Origin: Todiramphus chloris collaris
Lineage: Eukaryota > Chordata > Aves > Coraciiformes > Alcedinidae
Assembly (NCBI GenBank): GCA_025345505.1
Contig: JANVCC010000073.1
Coordinates: forward strand, 4,663,448-4,727,447
Direction: 5' to 3'
Length of the DNA stretch: 64,000 nucleotides
The notes below the pieces were generated by a model. The model had not been told where the DNA came from. It worked only from the letters and a program-made list of their open reading frames with translations, and did not search any database. The translations under genes and the position numbers were made by a program. This document shows, in pieces, positions 49,101-60,922 of this stretch (position 1 is its first letter; the number at the start of each line of letters is the position of its first letter).

Positions 49101-49450
49101 TTATATTTTATTTTTTAATACTAAGAATCCAGTAAGTCAGTTCCTGCTATAAGGAAGTTTCTACTTCCTGTATTTCAGTATTACAGATTATCTGTCCTAA
49201 ATATAAAGTTCTAGGATTTGGAGGATTATCTTTAAAATAATCTCTTGTAATTTTCTGTCTTCAGGTTCACCTCAGTGCCTTAAAATGTCACAGTTATTGT
49301 TTGCCATTACAGATTAACCATGGTGGCCCAGAAGCAAGATCAGCAAATGACAGAAAATAGAATAATACTAAGATGTGCTTGTTTAGCTAAAGCATTTTCT
49401 GATAGTGCTGCAGACTGGAGAATCAAAACAGATAGGAAGTGGTGAAGATT
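46164..49450. other. Noncoding DNA, no gene recognised
   Basis: No exon, RNA gene or repeat family is recognised. Short open frames (for example 46679-46957 and 48136-48414) lack domain features. Confidence 0.5.
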
Positions 49451-49467
49451 GGGGGGGTGGGGTGGGG
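49451..49467 (+). other. G-quadruplex-type motif
   Basis: Seventeen bases consist of G runs of 7, 4 and 4 separated by single T. The first run can be divided to give four G-tracts of three or more, satisfying the standard quadruplex pattern. No promoter context is visible. Confidence 0.6.
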
Positions 49468-51370
49468 AACAAAGATCTGCTCTTGGCAGAAAAGTGCAGA
49501 TTTTGCTGTAATCTGCAGGACAGGATCCCTGACCATTGCAAATAGAATGACGTTGTTTTCTCAGAGCTGAAACAAAGCTGAAGATTTGTTGAGAAGTTCT
49601 GCTTTTATGTTGGTCAAGTATTCTGTTCTTTCTGTTTTCCAATTACCCACAAGTAGCTTTTTAATTTCTGAGAGTATTTGCAGTTACCTTTAAATTGGAA
49701 ACGCTGCATCATGCAGCTTCCTGCTTTGTTTGTGTGTGTGTCTCCCTGTCTGGAACTGTATCCCTTGGTGTGATGGTCTTCCTCATTTCTAACTGGATAA
49801 TTGTGAGTTAACTACATTTCCTACTGTACATAAACACTCTACAAAATTTTGTGTACACATGAGCAAGTCAGGTTGCAGAATGATTTATGGGAAGAAAATT
49901 TCCATTCACACAAATATTTGCAGGTGTGTGGTGGGAACAGAAGGTCTGAACATCTTAACACAAGACAGTACCAGGATAAAATTCTCATTAATGATTTTTT
50001 TCTGCTGTTGGTTCAACCCTTAGCATTTTTCTTTCTGCAAAGATGTTGAATTAGCTGGTAAGTGCCATAGTTCATATACTGTGAAGCCATTTCAGTGTGA
50101 TATGGGCACTTTTTTTAAATCCTGAAGAACAAAAAGTATGTCAATTAATGCTCATATTGGCTTCAGTTCTTCCTGAAGGATACCTTGCACTGCATTTGTG
50201 TCTTTCCTCTGATCCTTCTTCAAATACATTCCATCTCTTCTTTTCTCTGCTTTATCATTTGTTGTCCGCTCAGTAATCGGTTTGGTTCTGCGAAGATCTG
50301 TGGCTGTAATGACAAAGTCCCATTTTTCTCTTTCTTCTTTCACCATAGTTGTTAGGGATAGAGATTTCCTCTTAAATATATGCAGACACGAGTATGGAAA
50401 CAGAGTGGATAGCTTCTGGAATTCTCTTTGGAGAGGTGTTCAGTGGAGTATCTCTCCTTTTTAAAAGCTATCAGGAAATCCATTACTTTTTCTCTTCCTT
50501 GGGCACATCAGGCAAAGGCAGTAGGTTTATGCCTGGATGTTATACAGCTTGGGACTACTATTAAGAGAATCTTTGTCTTATTTTCTTTCTGGCTGCCACC
50601 TATTCTTTGCTGGGGAAAAAACCTAATTCCACAGTTGCCCACTTTGCAGATGGTCAAAGGGTATTCTCGGTGCCCTCTTTCTGTTAGCAGTCTGCAAGCA
50701 GGGATTTATTAGGGTAGGAAAAAAGAAATGTTTCTTTTTTTGCTCCTCCCAAGTCAGAGAGATGGGGCAGTGTCATACGGCAGCTGTGAGTGCGAATATA
50801 TCTTTATTCCCATCTCGTGACTCTGTGGCACTGCATACTGGTATTGCCATCCCAGATCTGTTCATCCTCGAAGCCTGGCATGGGGCAGGGCTAGATGCCC
50901 TGTGTTGAAAGAAAATGGTGTTAACATTGTTTGTTTTTTCCTACACGCTGAGACTGAAGCAATTACTGTGAAACTTTAATATAGACAAATGTTTTCTCTG
51001 TATTTTTAACTCATCTTGTCATGATACTTCCTGGTTGGTTCATTGCACTGTCCTCTAATACTCCTTTACCAGGCCTTCAGTAAGACACTTCATTTCTGCT
51101 GACACAAGCTATTGTCCAACCTCAAAATTTCCTTCTTCCTCTAACTTGCACGTCCTTCTACTAGCTTGTTGCATTGTACTCACAGTTCCCTTGCTAATGC
51201 TCTCTGTGTTTTTTAGACTTTATCTCTTGGTCTCAGAAAGGAATTAATAATTCTTCTGAGAACTTGATCCATTTAGCCTTTCATCCAGATTTTTTTTTTC
51301 CCCTGGATAAATTTTTGCAGACTAAAAATCTCCTAGTATGTCTTAGGCCATTGAAAGCAAAAATGAGTTT
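49468..51370. other. Noncoding DNA, no gene recognised
   Basis: A minus-strand open frame at 50152-50346 (64 codons, start context actatgg) encodes a highly charged peptide beginning MVKEEREKWDFVITATDLRR, but no family is recognised. It may be chance. Confidence 0.45.
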
Positions 51371-51424
51371 ATTAGGACAATAATAAAGACTCAAATAATT
51401 AGGACAATAATAAAGACTCAAACA
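51371..51424 (+). repeat. Tandem duplication, 2 x 27 bp
   Basis: Two copies starting attaggacaataataaagac lie head to tail and differ only near the last two bases. Confidence 0.92.
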
Positions 51425-54326
51425 GTCTGTTATTCACAGTACTCACTTGTTCACCCAGTCAGTCCCAAGTTTTGAATCCAAATTTACCATTATTCAAAAA
51501 GCTGGTTTATTCACTAGGAATTACTCCTTTTTGTAATCTGAGAACTTTTAAACCTCACAAAAAGACAGTTTCTGAGAACTGCAACTTATCTGATTCCTTC
51601 AGAAGAGATGCCTTTAAAGGGCTGTATCAGTATTTTAGATTTCTAAGTATTCCTGCGTCTTGGTTTTCAAAACAAGCTGTGCATTAATATTCTCTGAAGG
51701 CAGCAGTCTTGGGGTTTTTTTAATTAAAATATCTATTAATACTTGACAAAATCTAAATTTAAAGCTCTTATTATGACTGTTTTGATGATAGAACTTTTAA
51801 ACCATTTAAGAGGATGGGGTAAAAGTGTCATTCCTCAGCCAGCTGAGTCAGCAGTACATGTTTCAGCAAACATTTTTATTAATACTTGTAGAGGATCTAA
51901 AACAAATCATCATGGGTGGAAGGAAGACTTTCATAAATATTATTTTGTCTCTTGGTAACTTTTTTTTTTGATGAAGTAGCAAGTACTTTCTCTAGCATTC
52001 TTCCAAGGTCACCTGCAGTTCAGAAAGGCCTGGTTTGTCCAAGCAGACACGTCCCATGGTTGATAGGTTGCACCAATCTGAACCTGTAGTACACAGTTCT
52101 CAAGTCAGCTGCTGCTGAGTTTTCCGAGGCTGTGTTCTTGGTGTCTCAAATACAGCACTCTTCAATATTATTCTACGTTTTCCAGAGCAATGATAGGCAA
52201 TTTGATTTATAAGTGATCATTGGTTCTTCCAAGACTAGTTAAGCTATTTGTTTTACTACCCCTTTAAATAATGTATAATTTCTAATTATTTTATTTCTTT
52301 GTCAGAAGACACTAGACTATGATGGAACATCTTTGTATGTCTAGTCATTCTATGTTTACCTTGAATTACTAGAACCAGGATATGGAATCTGTCTGTGTGA
52401 TTTCCTTTTACCATGGAGGGATTAAACACCACAGACGTGCATGAGAGCCTGATTCAGGAACACACCAGTGGAGACGGGGTACAGGGAGCTTGAGGTTTGC
52501 ACCATGAGAGTGGCAAACACTGTGCAGGGTAGAAAGGAGCTCACTGGGACCAGAGGAAGCACCGTTGTTTGATAGTTCAGTAGACAACTGGTCTGTGTCA
52601 GGAAATGGGAACGATATATTAAAATGATATTGGTGATGAGAAAAAGGGGACACTTTTACAGAGTGTAATGAGGGCTGAAGCCTATAACGTGCTGTGTAGC
52701 TTAACAGTTGGTGTTAAATCAGCAGACAAAACACTTGCTGAGATCGTGGAAAGTCTACAGAATTACCTTTCTGGCATCTGCTGAATGTATGTGCTTTTAT
52801 GAAGAGGCTCAAAAGAGAAAATGAGACAATTCTTAAATTTATCAGTTCAGAAAGAGTTCAAATACTGTGTTAAGAGGTTGGATAGTGTATTATATGCAAA
52901 AATGAAACAGTCCAAAAATGGTTATTGACTGGTGTCATTGATCCAAAGCAGCACATGAGGTAGAGGCAGGACACTGAGATGCTGTAGGCAACCTGGTAAC
53001 CACTGAAGAGAGTTTCCAGCAGAAAGCTCAAACCAGACAAGCAAAGCAGCGTGTCTTGCCTTTGTCGTATCATGCAAATGAGTGCTGATCAGAACTAACT
53101 AAAAGAAATTGGAATATACAGAGAAAATGTGCAGGTTGCTTCCAAACCTATTACCCCTTAGAAAGGCACTAGAAAATGCATTCAGAGCTGTGATGCTGCA
53201 GAGGGCAATGTCTGTTGTAGTCTATTGTAAAAGCACTAGTATCTTTACAGCAATTTAAGCTGGGATATAACCCACCAAAATGCCACTGGATTTTGTTAGC
53301 AGTGGAGAGAGCCGAATCTGAAATGTGGGGTTTGTGTGACAGTATTCTCAGACACCAGAGATGAAGCAGCAGTGAGACTTGATGCTTCAAATGCACAGAA
53401 AGAAATCCACATCTTCTAAGGGTTTTTGCAATGGAGGTTATGTGTAACTATAAATACAGTATATTTATCTGTAACATGCTATGGAAGGAGGAGGTCATTT
53501 ACTACATGACAGACAGCTGCTAGGAATGTCATTTAGGTGGCTTGATAGGACCTAACACTTCTCCAAGCTTTTAGTGATGTTGGGAGGAGATTATACATCA
53601 CCCACGGTGGAAATTATCTGGACTCTTCCATATAGTTTCCTACAGTTTTTAGGATAATACTGGGATTTTAAATTTCTGTTGTTTAGGAGCAACCAGTCAT
53701 ACAGGTTTTTAGTCTCCTTCAGCATGCAGGAAAGCAACAGTGATATGACACTGAGGGTGTGGCACTGCACATTTCCACTAGAGATAATAAAACTAGTTGA
53801 GGCTTCATACATCCAAACTGGATTCTATATTAACTCATATCTGCTGTTTAGTAACTTGTAACTGAAACACTGGATGAACTTGTCCCATTAGTTGATGGTA
53901 AGCTCCCAAGTCTACCTAGAGAAATATTTCTATAAAACTGGATATGGAAGTTGATAGCAAGAAATATCTCTTCAAAGGCAGTTGTAATATCACCGGCTAA
54001 TCCTATCAATGCTTTCAGTACTCTTTTTTTAGCACTGAAAAATAAAGCAGATGTTTTATGACATTCCTAGCACTCGCTGTTACGTGCAAGTTAGTGCTAT
54101 GGAGCACCTTAAATAGTACTGCTGAGAAACTGTCAAGAATTTGAAAGGAATAAGGGAAATCTGATATTTTTTTTTTAAGATTCATCTGTGTTATGGCTGG
54201 CAGAGTTTCACCTAAGCCTTCTGATTTATCTTGAGGAACCTTAACCTTCAAATGTTCCGCATGTGTACCCCTCTTTGCAGAGAGTCTTGCAGTTATTTCT
54301 GTAGGTTTTTGCCTACGGCAGTAACA
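51425..54326. other. Noncoding DNA, no gene recognised
   Basis: I looked here specifically for reverse transcriptase motifs that should precede the RNase H relic downstream and saw none on the plus strand. No other feature is recognised. Confidence 0.5.
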
Positions 54327-54934
54327 GCGTTCGATCTGCAGAATGAACTGTTACAGAATTAATAGAAACACATTGATTCACATGGCATTTTGGGACTCTC
54401 CATGAGTTATGGTGCTCATATTGTGCGAGAGAGTCCTTGCACACCTTTGTCTATAAAGCTACCTTATGATGCTTCTCTAAGTGGAACAGGAGCAGTAATT
54501 TCACATCTGATGGAAGATCAGAGGGAAAGGCCCATTGCCTTTGCCTCTGAATTCCTTACCTTGGCAAAACGGAGCTGCGTGCAAATTGAGAAAGGATCTG
54601 AGCTATTCTTGGCAGTCAGAACTTTTCGCCAGTGTTGTATAGGTAATGATTTATGCTGGCTGAAGATCATCAGCTTCTAGTTTCAGCTTTAATCTCAGAA
54701 AAAAGGAGTCCCAACCATAACTGCTACAAGGCTTTCAGCAAGAAGATAGCTCACTGTAGTGGTATTGATTTCAAAACTACCAACGGCCTCCTGAATGCAG
54801 ATTGTTTGGCAAACTTTCTGTTGAGAAATCCCCTTGAAGGGGGATTGGAAGTGGAGTCAGCAGCAGTCTGTAGGCTCGGCACAGCAGAAATTAAAGCTCT
54901 CAACAAATGCCTTCGTTCAAAAATAGCCTGAAGA
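54327..54934 (+). pseudogene. Ty3/gypsy-type RNase H relic (broken pol fragment)
   Basis: Two plus-strand frames together resemble the RNase H domain of Ty3/gypsy (Metaviridae-like) retrotransposon Pol, which degrades the RNA strand during reverse transcription. The first frame (from 54390) contains LPYDASLSGTGAVISHLMED and then RERPIAFASEFLTL and QIEK, the characteristic first half. After a frameshift near 54650-54662, the second frame (from 54653) has the EDHQLL block and, further on, the LNADCLANFLL block of the domain end. The acidic residues of motifs one (codon 54468), three (54665) and four (54800) are present. The motif-two position reads IEKGSE, so the catalytic Glu seems replaced or shifted. 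First-to-last Asp spacing is about 111 codons, close to an intact domain. Two consecutive stops (54360-54365) and the frameshift make it non-functional. I see no reverse transcriptase, integrase, gag or LTR around it. Retroviral RNase H is a poorer match. Confidence 0.85.
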
Positions 54935-55312
54935 CTAAAACTTGTACAACAAAGTGGGCAGGCATAGATGTGCAAACTGTTGCATGGGCAGCATAACTAA
55001 CAGGGTTTTCCTACAAATCTGCATCTTGCAGCTTTCTTCCTCTCACCCTTTGGAAAAAGGTCTGTGCTCCTCTGTGGCTTTTACAACTTCATCCTTCTCA
55101 AAGTATTTCCATTTACCTTCAGCATCTCCTAATTTATATCAGATGAGTTTCTGTTCTCTCCTGTATCGTGGTGAGGGCGAGAAGTATCTTCAGCTTAAAC
55201 CAAGTATATGCAAACCTGCATCTGAGGTGCAGCTTGTCCCACCTCGGGGGCCAGGAACAATGCAGCCTGCTCACAGAGTGGGGTTAAAGTGGCTCCTGCA
55301 TCCTGTCTTGAT
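54935..55312. other. Unassigned sequence downstream of the gypsy relic
   Basis: This is where a linker and integrase zinc-binding domain would follow in an intact element. I see no HHCC pattern or DDE motif. A 160-codon open frame (54942-55424) runs through it and into the G/T tract but has no recognised domain. Confidence 0.45.
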
Positions 55313-55422
55313 GATGGTTGGGGGATGTGCGCTTGGTTTGCTTTGGTTGTTGTATGGTTGGGTTTTTGTGGATGTGAGTCTGTGTTTGGATTTTGTTTTG
55401 CTTGCTTTTGGTTTTATTTTTT
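55313..55422. repeat. G/T-rich low-complexity tract
   Basis: The plus strand is mostly G and T over about 110 bases (ggttggggg, ttggtttgc, ttttggttt). It belongs to the same class as the tracts at 21731 and 39344. Confidence 0.8.
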
Positions 55423-58400
55423 AAGAAATTAAAACCTTTGAGCTCTTGACTCATATGGCAGGTTTGGTTGAATTTGGTCTGTGGATCCAGAAGTTAGTTG
55501 TTGGAGGATGGAAATAGCAGAATGCCACATCTGAGGTTAAAAATGCCTGTTTTAACGAAGTACCCAAGTAGTTATGGAATAAGCCTGTCAAAATTTGATT
55601 CCTCCTCTTATTCTTTCATGATGCTAAAAATGCCTGTTGGGCCTCTGTTTCAGTAATTAAGGTGAGATTTATTTATTTAAAGTGCCTGGTTTTTTCTTTT
55701 TTCCCCAAATTCCAGGTCCAGAAAACTCATGGTTAATTAATGTAAGAAATAAAATACTAGAAGCCCAGGTTGTGAGTGTCTCCCTCCCCTTTCTCAGTGG
55801 CTAGGGACTTATGCAGAATTAGAACATGGAATATAATTGTGTCAAGAGTTTTATAAAATGCGTCTCGTGCCTAAATATTTTCATTTTCAGCTGAGTTTTC
55901 CTGGCAGTGTTTTGTTTAGACTGTGCTGGGCTGTTTATCAGGTATATACACAGCTATATTTGTGAGATCTAATGTTTTTACTTCATTAGATATTCACTAA
56001 TGCCCAGGATGTAGCAGTGCTGAGACTGGAAAGAGTAAAATTCTCATTTCTATAGCAAGGAGTTCCTGGATAAATTGCAGAAACTTAAAGAGGAGAATGT
56101 AATAGTTGCCTTGAGGGCCCTAATTGTTTTCTGAAGTAAGTAGGATGCAAAATGTCACAGCAGCTCCTTACCACTCTGACACAGTGCAGCACTGCAGAGA
56201 TTTACTCATACTTTCAAGGAAGGAGTGATTCACGCTGTAACCATGGGCAAAGATAACTTACAACAAAATATTGGGTTTTGCGGGGCAGCTGGAATGCACA
56301 GCAGACTGTTACAAATCAGATCTTGGCTATGGCACTGAAGAGCTGTATTTTCAGCTCTGTCAAGGTTGTCTTTTTAAAGCCCAGTTCATAAAGCGATGCT
56401 GGAAAGAAACAGAGTCATCGGGTAGTTCCATGAGCGTTGCTTTTATGTAGGAGGAAAATCAAGTAGTGAGATACAGCAGAGATAATTCATGGAAACTTGG
56501 GGTGATAATGTCACAGCTTTATCCTTTGCCTTGTTAAGCAGAAGTGGTATTGAATGTGACCTAGAACAGTAAGATGTTTGCTTGGATGTTCTGCTGGAGG
56601 GACGCTTACTGAAAGTACAGAGCATATAATAGAGCCAGAGAGTGACGTGTGCTAGTGCCAGGGAACTTGGCGCTTCGTCTTTTCTTGAAGGAACTCTGAG
56701 ATGTTGTCTACAAAGTAAGGAAGTGTAGCTGGAACAAATACCCTTGAAAGTTCCAGAGGATTTGTTTAACATCTACTAGCCATACCCAAACACACATTAA
56801 ACATCATCACCTACCAGACTGCTTGTGTATGGCGTTTCACGTCAGCTTGCGTTTTGATAGTTAAGGTTGGAGTAGTATTTAGCACACAGCTTCTCAGGGC
56901 ATTCACCTTGCATAGCAGGAGAGCCCGTTAATGAGCACAAAGCAGCTGCTTGGACACCTATGGAGTGGCTGGGGTAGCTCTGGCAGCATGTAGAAGGGCA
57001 CAGCAGCAATATGGGGCCAGCTTTCCAGCCCGTTGCAGTAGGATGTGCTTGTTTCCATCCAGAGTGCTGGTTATTTTCCCACACTTCACATCTTCTGAGA
57101 AATGCGAGTGTAGGATAATTGCACCGTGATCCTGGGATGGCAAATGAATACAGATTATTATAGATCATCTCTGTATGTATGTAAAATGCATAATTAGGCT
57201 TTTTATATTCCGACACAGCAAGTAAAGACGTGGAAGTCCTAATAGTGTTTAGAGCACAAGGACACACTGGCAGGATGCAGAGTAGCACAACTGGCACTGC
57301 ATCCACAAAGCAGATGTAATTTGAGAAACGGTCACCAGATAATCCAGATGCTTGGAAATTCTGAACTGCTTGGGAGGGGGAGTATTTCTTAAATCAGTTT
57401 GTCTGGCAATTTCTGCTGTTGCCTTTGCAGTAAAATCTGCTCAGTGCTCACCTGACTGAGGTATAAATGCTGCACAAAGAGGTGCGACTTGGATCTTAAG
57501 GGAAGAGCTTTAACAATGCGTTGATCTGTCAGATGACAATCTCGGATTGTGAAGAAGCTGTGAAGACCCTTTGTTTCCTCATTTAGTGGCAACAGAAGTG
57601 TTTATAACATGACATGCTTGAGGTAAAATTTGTAACCACCTTTTCTTATATCTTAATTTCCTAAGTGGCTGTTGACATTTTGGAGTGAATAAGGTACAAG
57701 CAAACACTCTAATCAATCTGAAAATATACTGAAGTGGGACTGTTGCAACACCTCATCCTAGCACCCATGCAGTGTTTGCATCTCCATCAGGTTAACCCTC
57801 TTCTCGTGTTCTCCAGAAAGCTGCCAAAATTCTGCCCTTCATTAAGAATGCCTTTATCAGAAATTTACCATCATTTAAGTACTATCTGACAAACTAGTTC
57901 CTCTTTACTTCCTGAATAATAGTATTCTGGTATATTTATGCTTATTTAATTGCCATAACTTTAATATGAAGCAGATCCCTTTGTCTTGCCAAGTCGTGGG
58001 TGAACTAAGACACCAGCACCGTAGCTATTGATGTGTTCTGTCCTGAAATCCCACAATCAGAAGCAAGAGCTGAGTTGTGTGCTTCATTAACATTTGTTTC
58101 TTCTCTGTGATACTGTGCTGTTTGTGTCATGCTCAAAAATAGACATAGATGAATGCAATGTTGACAACAAAATCACCACGGAAGAAAACCGCTGCACTAG
58201 ATAAACTTTATAGGTCATGTTCCTCCAGTTTCACAGTTGGAGATGACTATTTGTGTAAAAAGGCATGGCAGGGATTGTGATTATCATAAAATAATCACAC
58301 CTTGGAGCATTTTAAAAGAACAAAGCATAACTGCTAGTGTTTGACTTCCTATAAATAATCATCTTTGGTCACACTCAGCATCATCCTGTTTCAGAGATCC

Positions 58401-60691
58401 CTCTTTCAGCCTAATTAGTAAGTACATACGTGGTTATGGATATTTATATGTAGCTATGCACACAAACTCACAGGCACAAACTTTGTACACTTTATTTTAC
58501 TGGAAGAAAAGCATCGAAACATTAGAACTGGAAAAATGCAAAGCACTTCTATCCTGAAGAGCTAAGGCTTTCGTCTTGCTTCTAGTATCAGTTAATAAGA
58601 TGAATGAGTTGCTATTCTGTTTCTGATGCAGGTGTAGAGACACCACTGAAGTAAAATGTAGCAGCACTGATTCTGAGGGGTTTCTGAACGTGCCATAGGT
58701 GAGGGGTTAGAGTAACAACCTAACTCAGATTAGGGAAATCCTGAGTAATGTGTGTGTCTCAGCTGAAAATCAACATCTGAACATTATTGGGACTTTCCAT
58801 GCAGCTGTTGATGGCATGATCTGATTTTATTCTTTTTCTTGGGAAGTTCTCAGTACTTATTTCAGAGTCTCAGTTATGAGTAGATATTGAATGGGTTGAT
58901 TTGTCTATGCACACGTGAAGCTGAACCAGCAGCTGTACTGTTCAATTCCCGTGGTTTTGTCAGGCACATGCCTTTTGTTTTCTTCAGCACTGCTTTCTCA
59001 GTTTAACAGGAATTTCAGCAAGTGTGGGATGGTTTGACATATTTAATCTCCACCTTCTTCACATCTGCTCCCTTGAAAGTGTGAGGTTGGTGCAAATGTG
59101 CAAGACTGCTTGAAATGGATGGAGCAGGAACCAGGTGTATCTTTAGCCCTGTAGATCCATCCAGTATAGCCCTGAAGCACTGGGACTCTTTTTAGTGTTG
59201 TATAGGAAGTATTTTTATTACAGCAAAAATCTACAAAAATTTGGAATGCCAATGGCAACACTTAATGCTCAATAGCAAGAGAGTCTCCTGGAAGAATTTG
59301 GTCACTGGACAGAATAAATCAATAGGGCCCTTCAGTAGTTATTCCAGACAACCTTTCTAATAATGTATTTCTTACTGGACACAGTTTTTCAGTGCCTAGA
59401 GAATATTTTTTTTTTTTTTGCTTTAAGAAAATTCCTTAATTTTATTTTGTCAGTCTTTGTGACATGCACACCTCTTTGTAAACATTGCCACAAAACTTGA
59501 TTCTGAATCCAAATGTTTACAGTCTTCAGGAAAGCTTAGAATTGTGGTAGCAGTTCAGGTGCAAGCCTTAGTGTAAGCTCTCGGATGAAAAGCAGAGATT
59601 CCTGCAAATCATTACACTGAATTTCACTGTCATGAATCTGAATTTAGCGGGGACGTACCAAGTAGACATCAGCAGGATATACAAATTATACAACAGAAGT
59701 AATCTGTGTATATGGACTTGAGCATCATTTTGGGCTCTAAATTGTCGTGAGTTGACCAGATGCCATAGGTTTGAACACCTCCAGTTCTTCCAGCTGGTGT
59801 GCGTGGGCCAGTTGAGTAGATGCGGTTGTTTAAGATTTAATGTTGGCTTTTTTGGATAAGCTTCTGTATTACTCTGTTTAATCACAGAACACACGCTGTG
59901 TTTTGGAGCATGTTAGTCAAGCTGTAGATGTGTCATAACTTGTCATTAAGACAAACGACTGTTCACAGAAGAAAGGTCACACCCGTGGAGAAGAGGTTCT
60001 TCAAGACAATTTGTGTATCACCTCAACAGATGATTCCCAGGTTTACATGCATACCGATGTTAGATTTCTGATGTTTTGTGTTAGCTGAGAGATAAGTAGT
60101 TAAGTGTATGTAGACAAATGCTCACAACATATATATCATCCTAAAATTATGTTGATGACTCTTCAGGCTTGTGATAATCAGGAGTTTTATAATAAAAATA
60201 AGCTATCATCTTGCAGTATTTCACTTGGTCATCATGTTTTCACATGAATCATCAGACTATTATTTTTTTTAACATTATGAAACCCATACTGTCTGCCAGT
60301 CAGCTGCAGAACACTTAAAACGACCTTGGAAAATGCAAAGTGCTACTTCAGGCCCTTTAACAAGAATATTTAAGGCTGAAAGTGTAATTTCTCCGTGTCT
60401 CTTTCCTTCGGCTGGTGTTATCATACTTCTAGCTCAGTGAACTTAGCAGTATGACCCAGTATAGGACTAATTATCGTTAGCAGTATAAATCAGGTAGTTC
60501 TAGCGGCTTTCTGGACAGTCTATAAACAAATGTAAACACAGAAGAAAACGCAAACAAATTAGAGAGGCAGGTTAAATTTAGTGCCAGCAAGAGCAACTTG
60601 ATTCACATTGCTAGGTTACAAATTAACTGTATCTGTTCTCTACCAAATGCAGAATTAATCAATAGGGCTTATTGCCATAAAATAGTAAGCT
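55423..60691. other. Noncoding DNA, no gene recognised
   Basis: Nothing is recognised. A 154-codon minus-strand frame at 56842-57306 has no known domain. A T run of about 15 bases lies near 59406-59420. Confidence 0.5.
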
Positions 60692-60922
60692 CTAATGGAG
60701 TTCATTGACCAGATATTTATATGGCTGTTGAATATCCACATGCATGATAGACAGCACATGCTCATAGTTCTGACTATTGCCAATCCTCTCGGTGCCTACA
60801 AATGAGAAAGAAACCTTCCCTGGAAAGTGAATTATTCCATTCTCATCCATTATAGGATCTCCTGAATCTTCAGCAGCTGCCTGGTTCCTCTGGGAGATGC
60901 AATGTCCTGTTGGACACAACAT
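60692..60922 (-). other. Unrecognised 76-codon open frame, protein-like
   Basis: The minus-strand frame encodes a peptide with mixed, globular-looking composition (including DENGIIHFPGKVSFSFVG and NYEHVLSIMHVDIQQPYKYL). A possible acceptor (tgttgtgtccaacag, AG at 60907-60908) lies inside its 5' part, but the frame ends at a stop and no donor is clear. It could be a terminal exon, a pseudogene piece or chance. No family is recognised. Confidence 0.15.

Noticed and set aside
54942-55424. 160-codon plus-strand open frame
   Set aside because: It ends inside a G/T low-complexity tract and shows no integrase or other domain despite following the RNase H relic.
56842-57306. 154-codon minus-strand open frame
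   Set aside because: No recognisable domain, splice signals or conserved motif; composition looks random.
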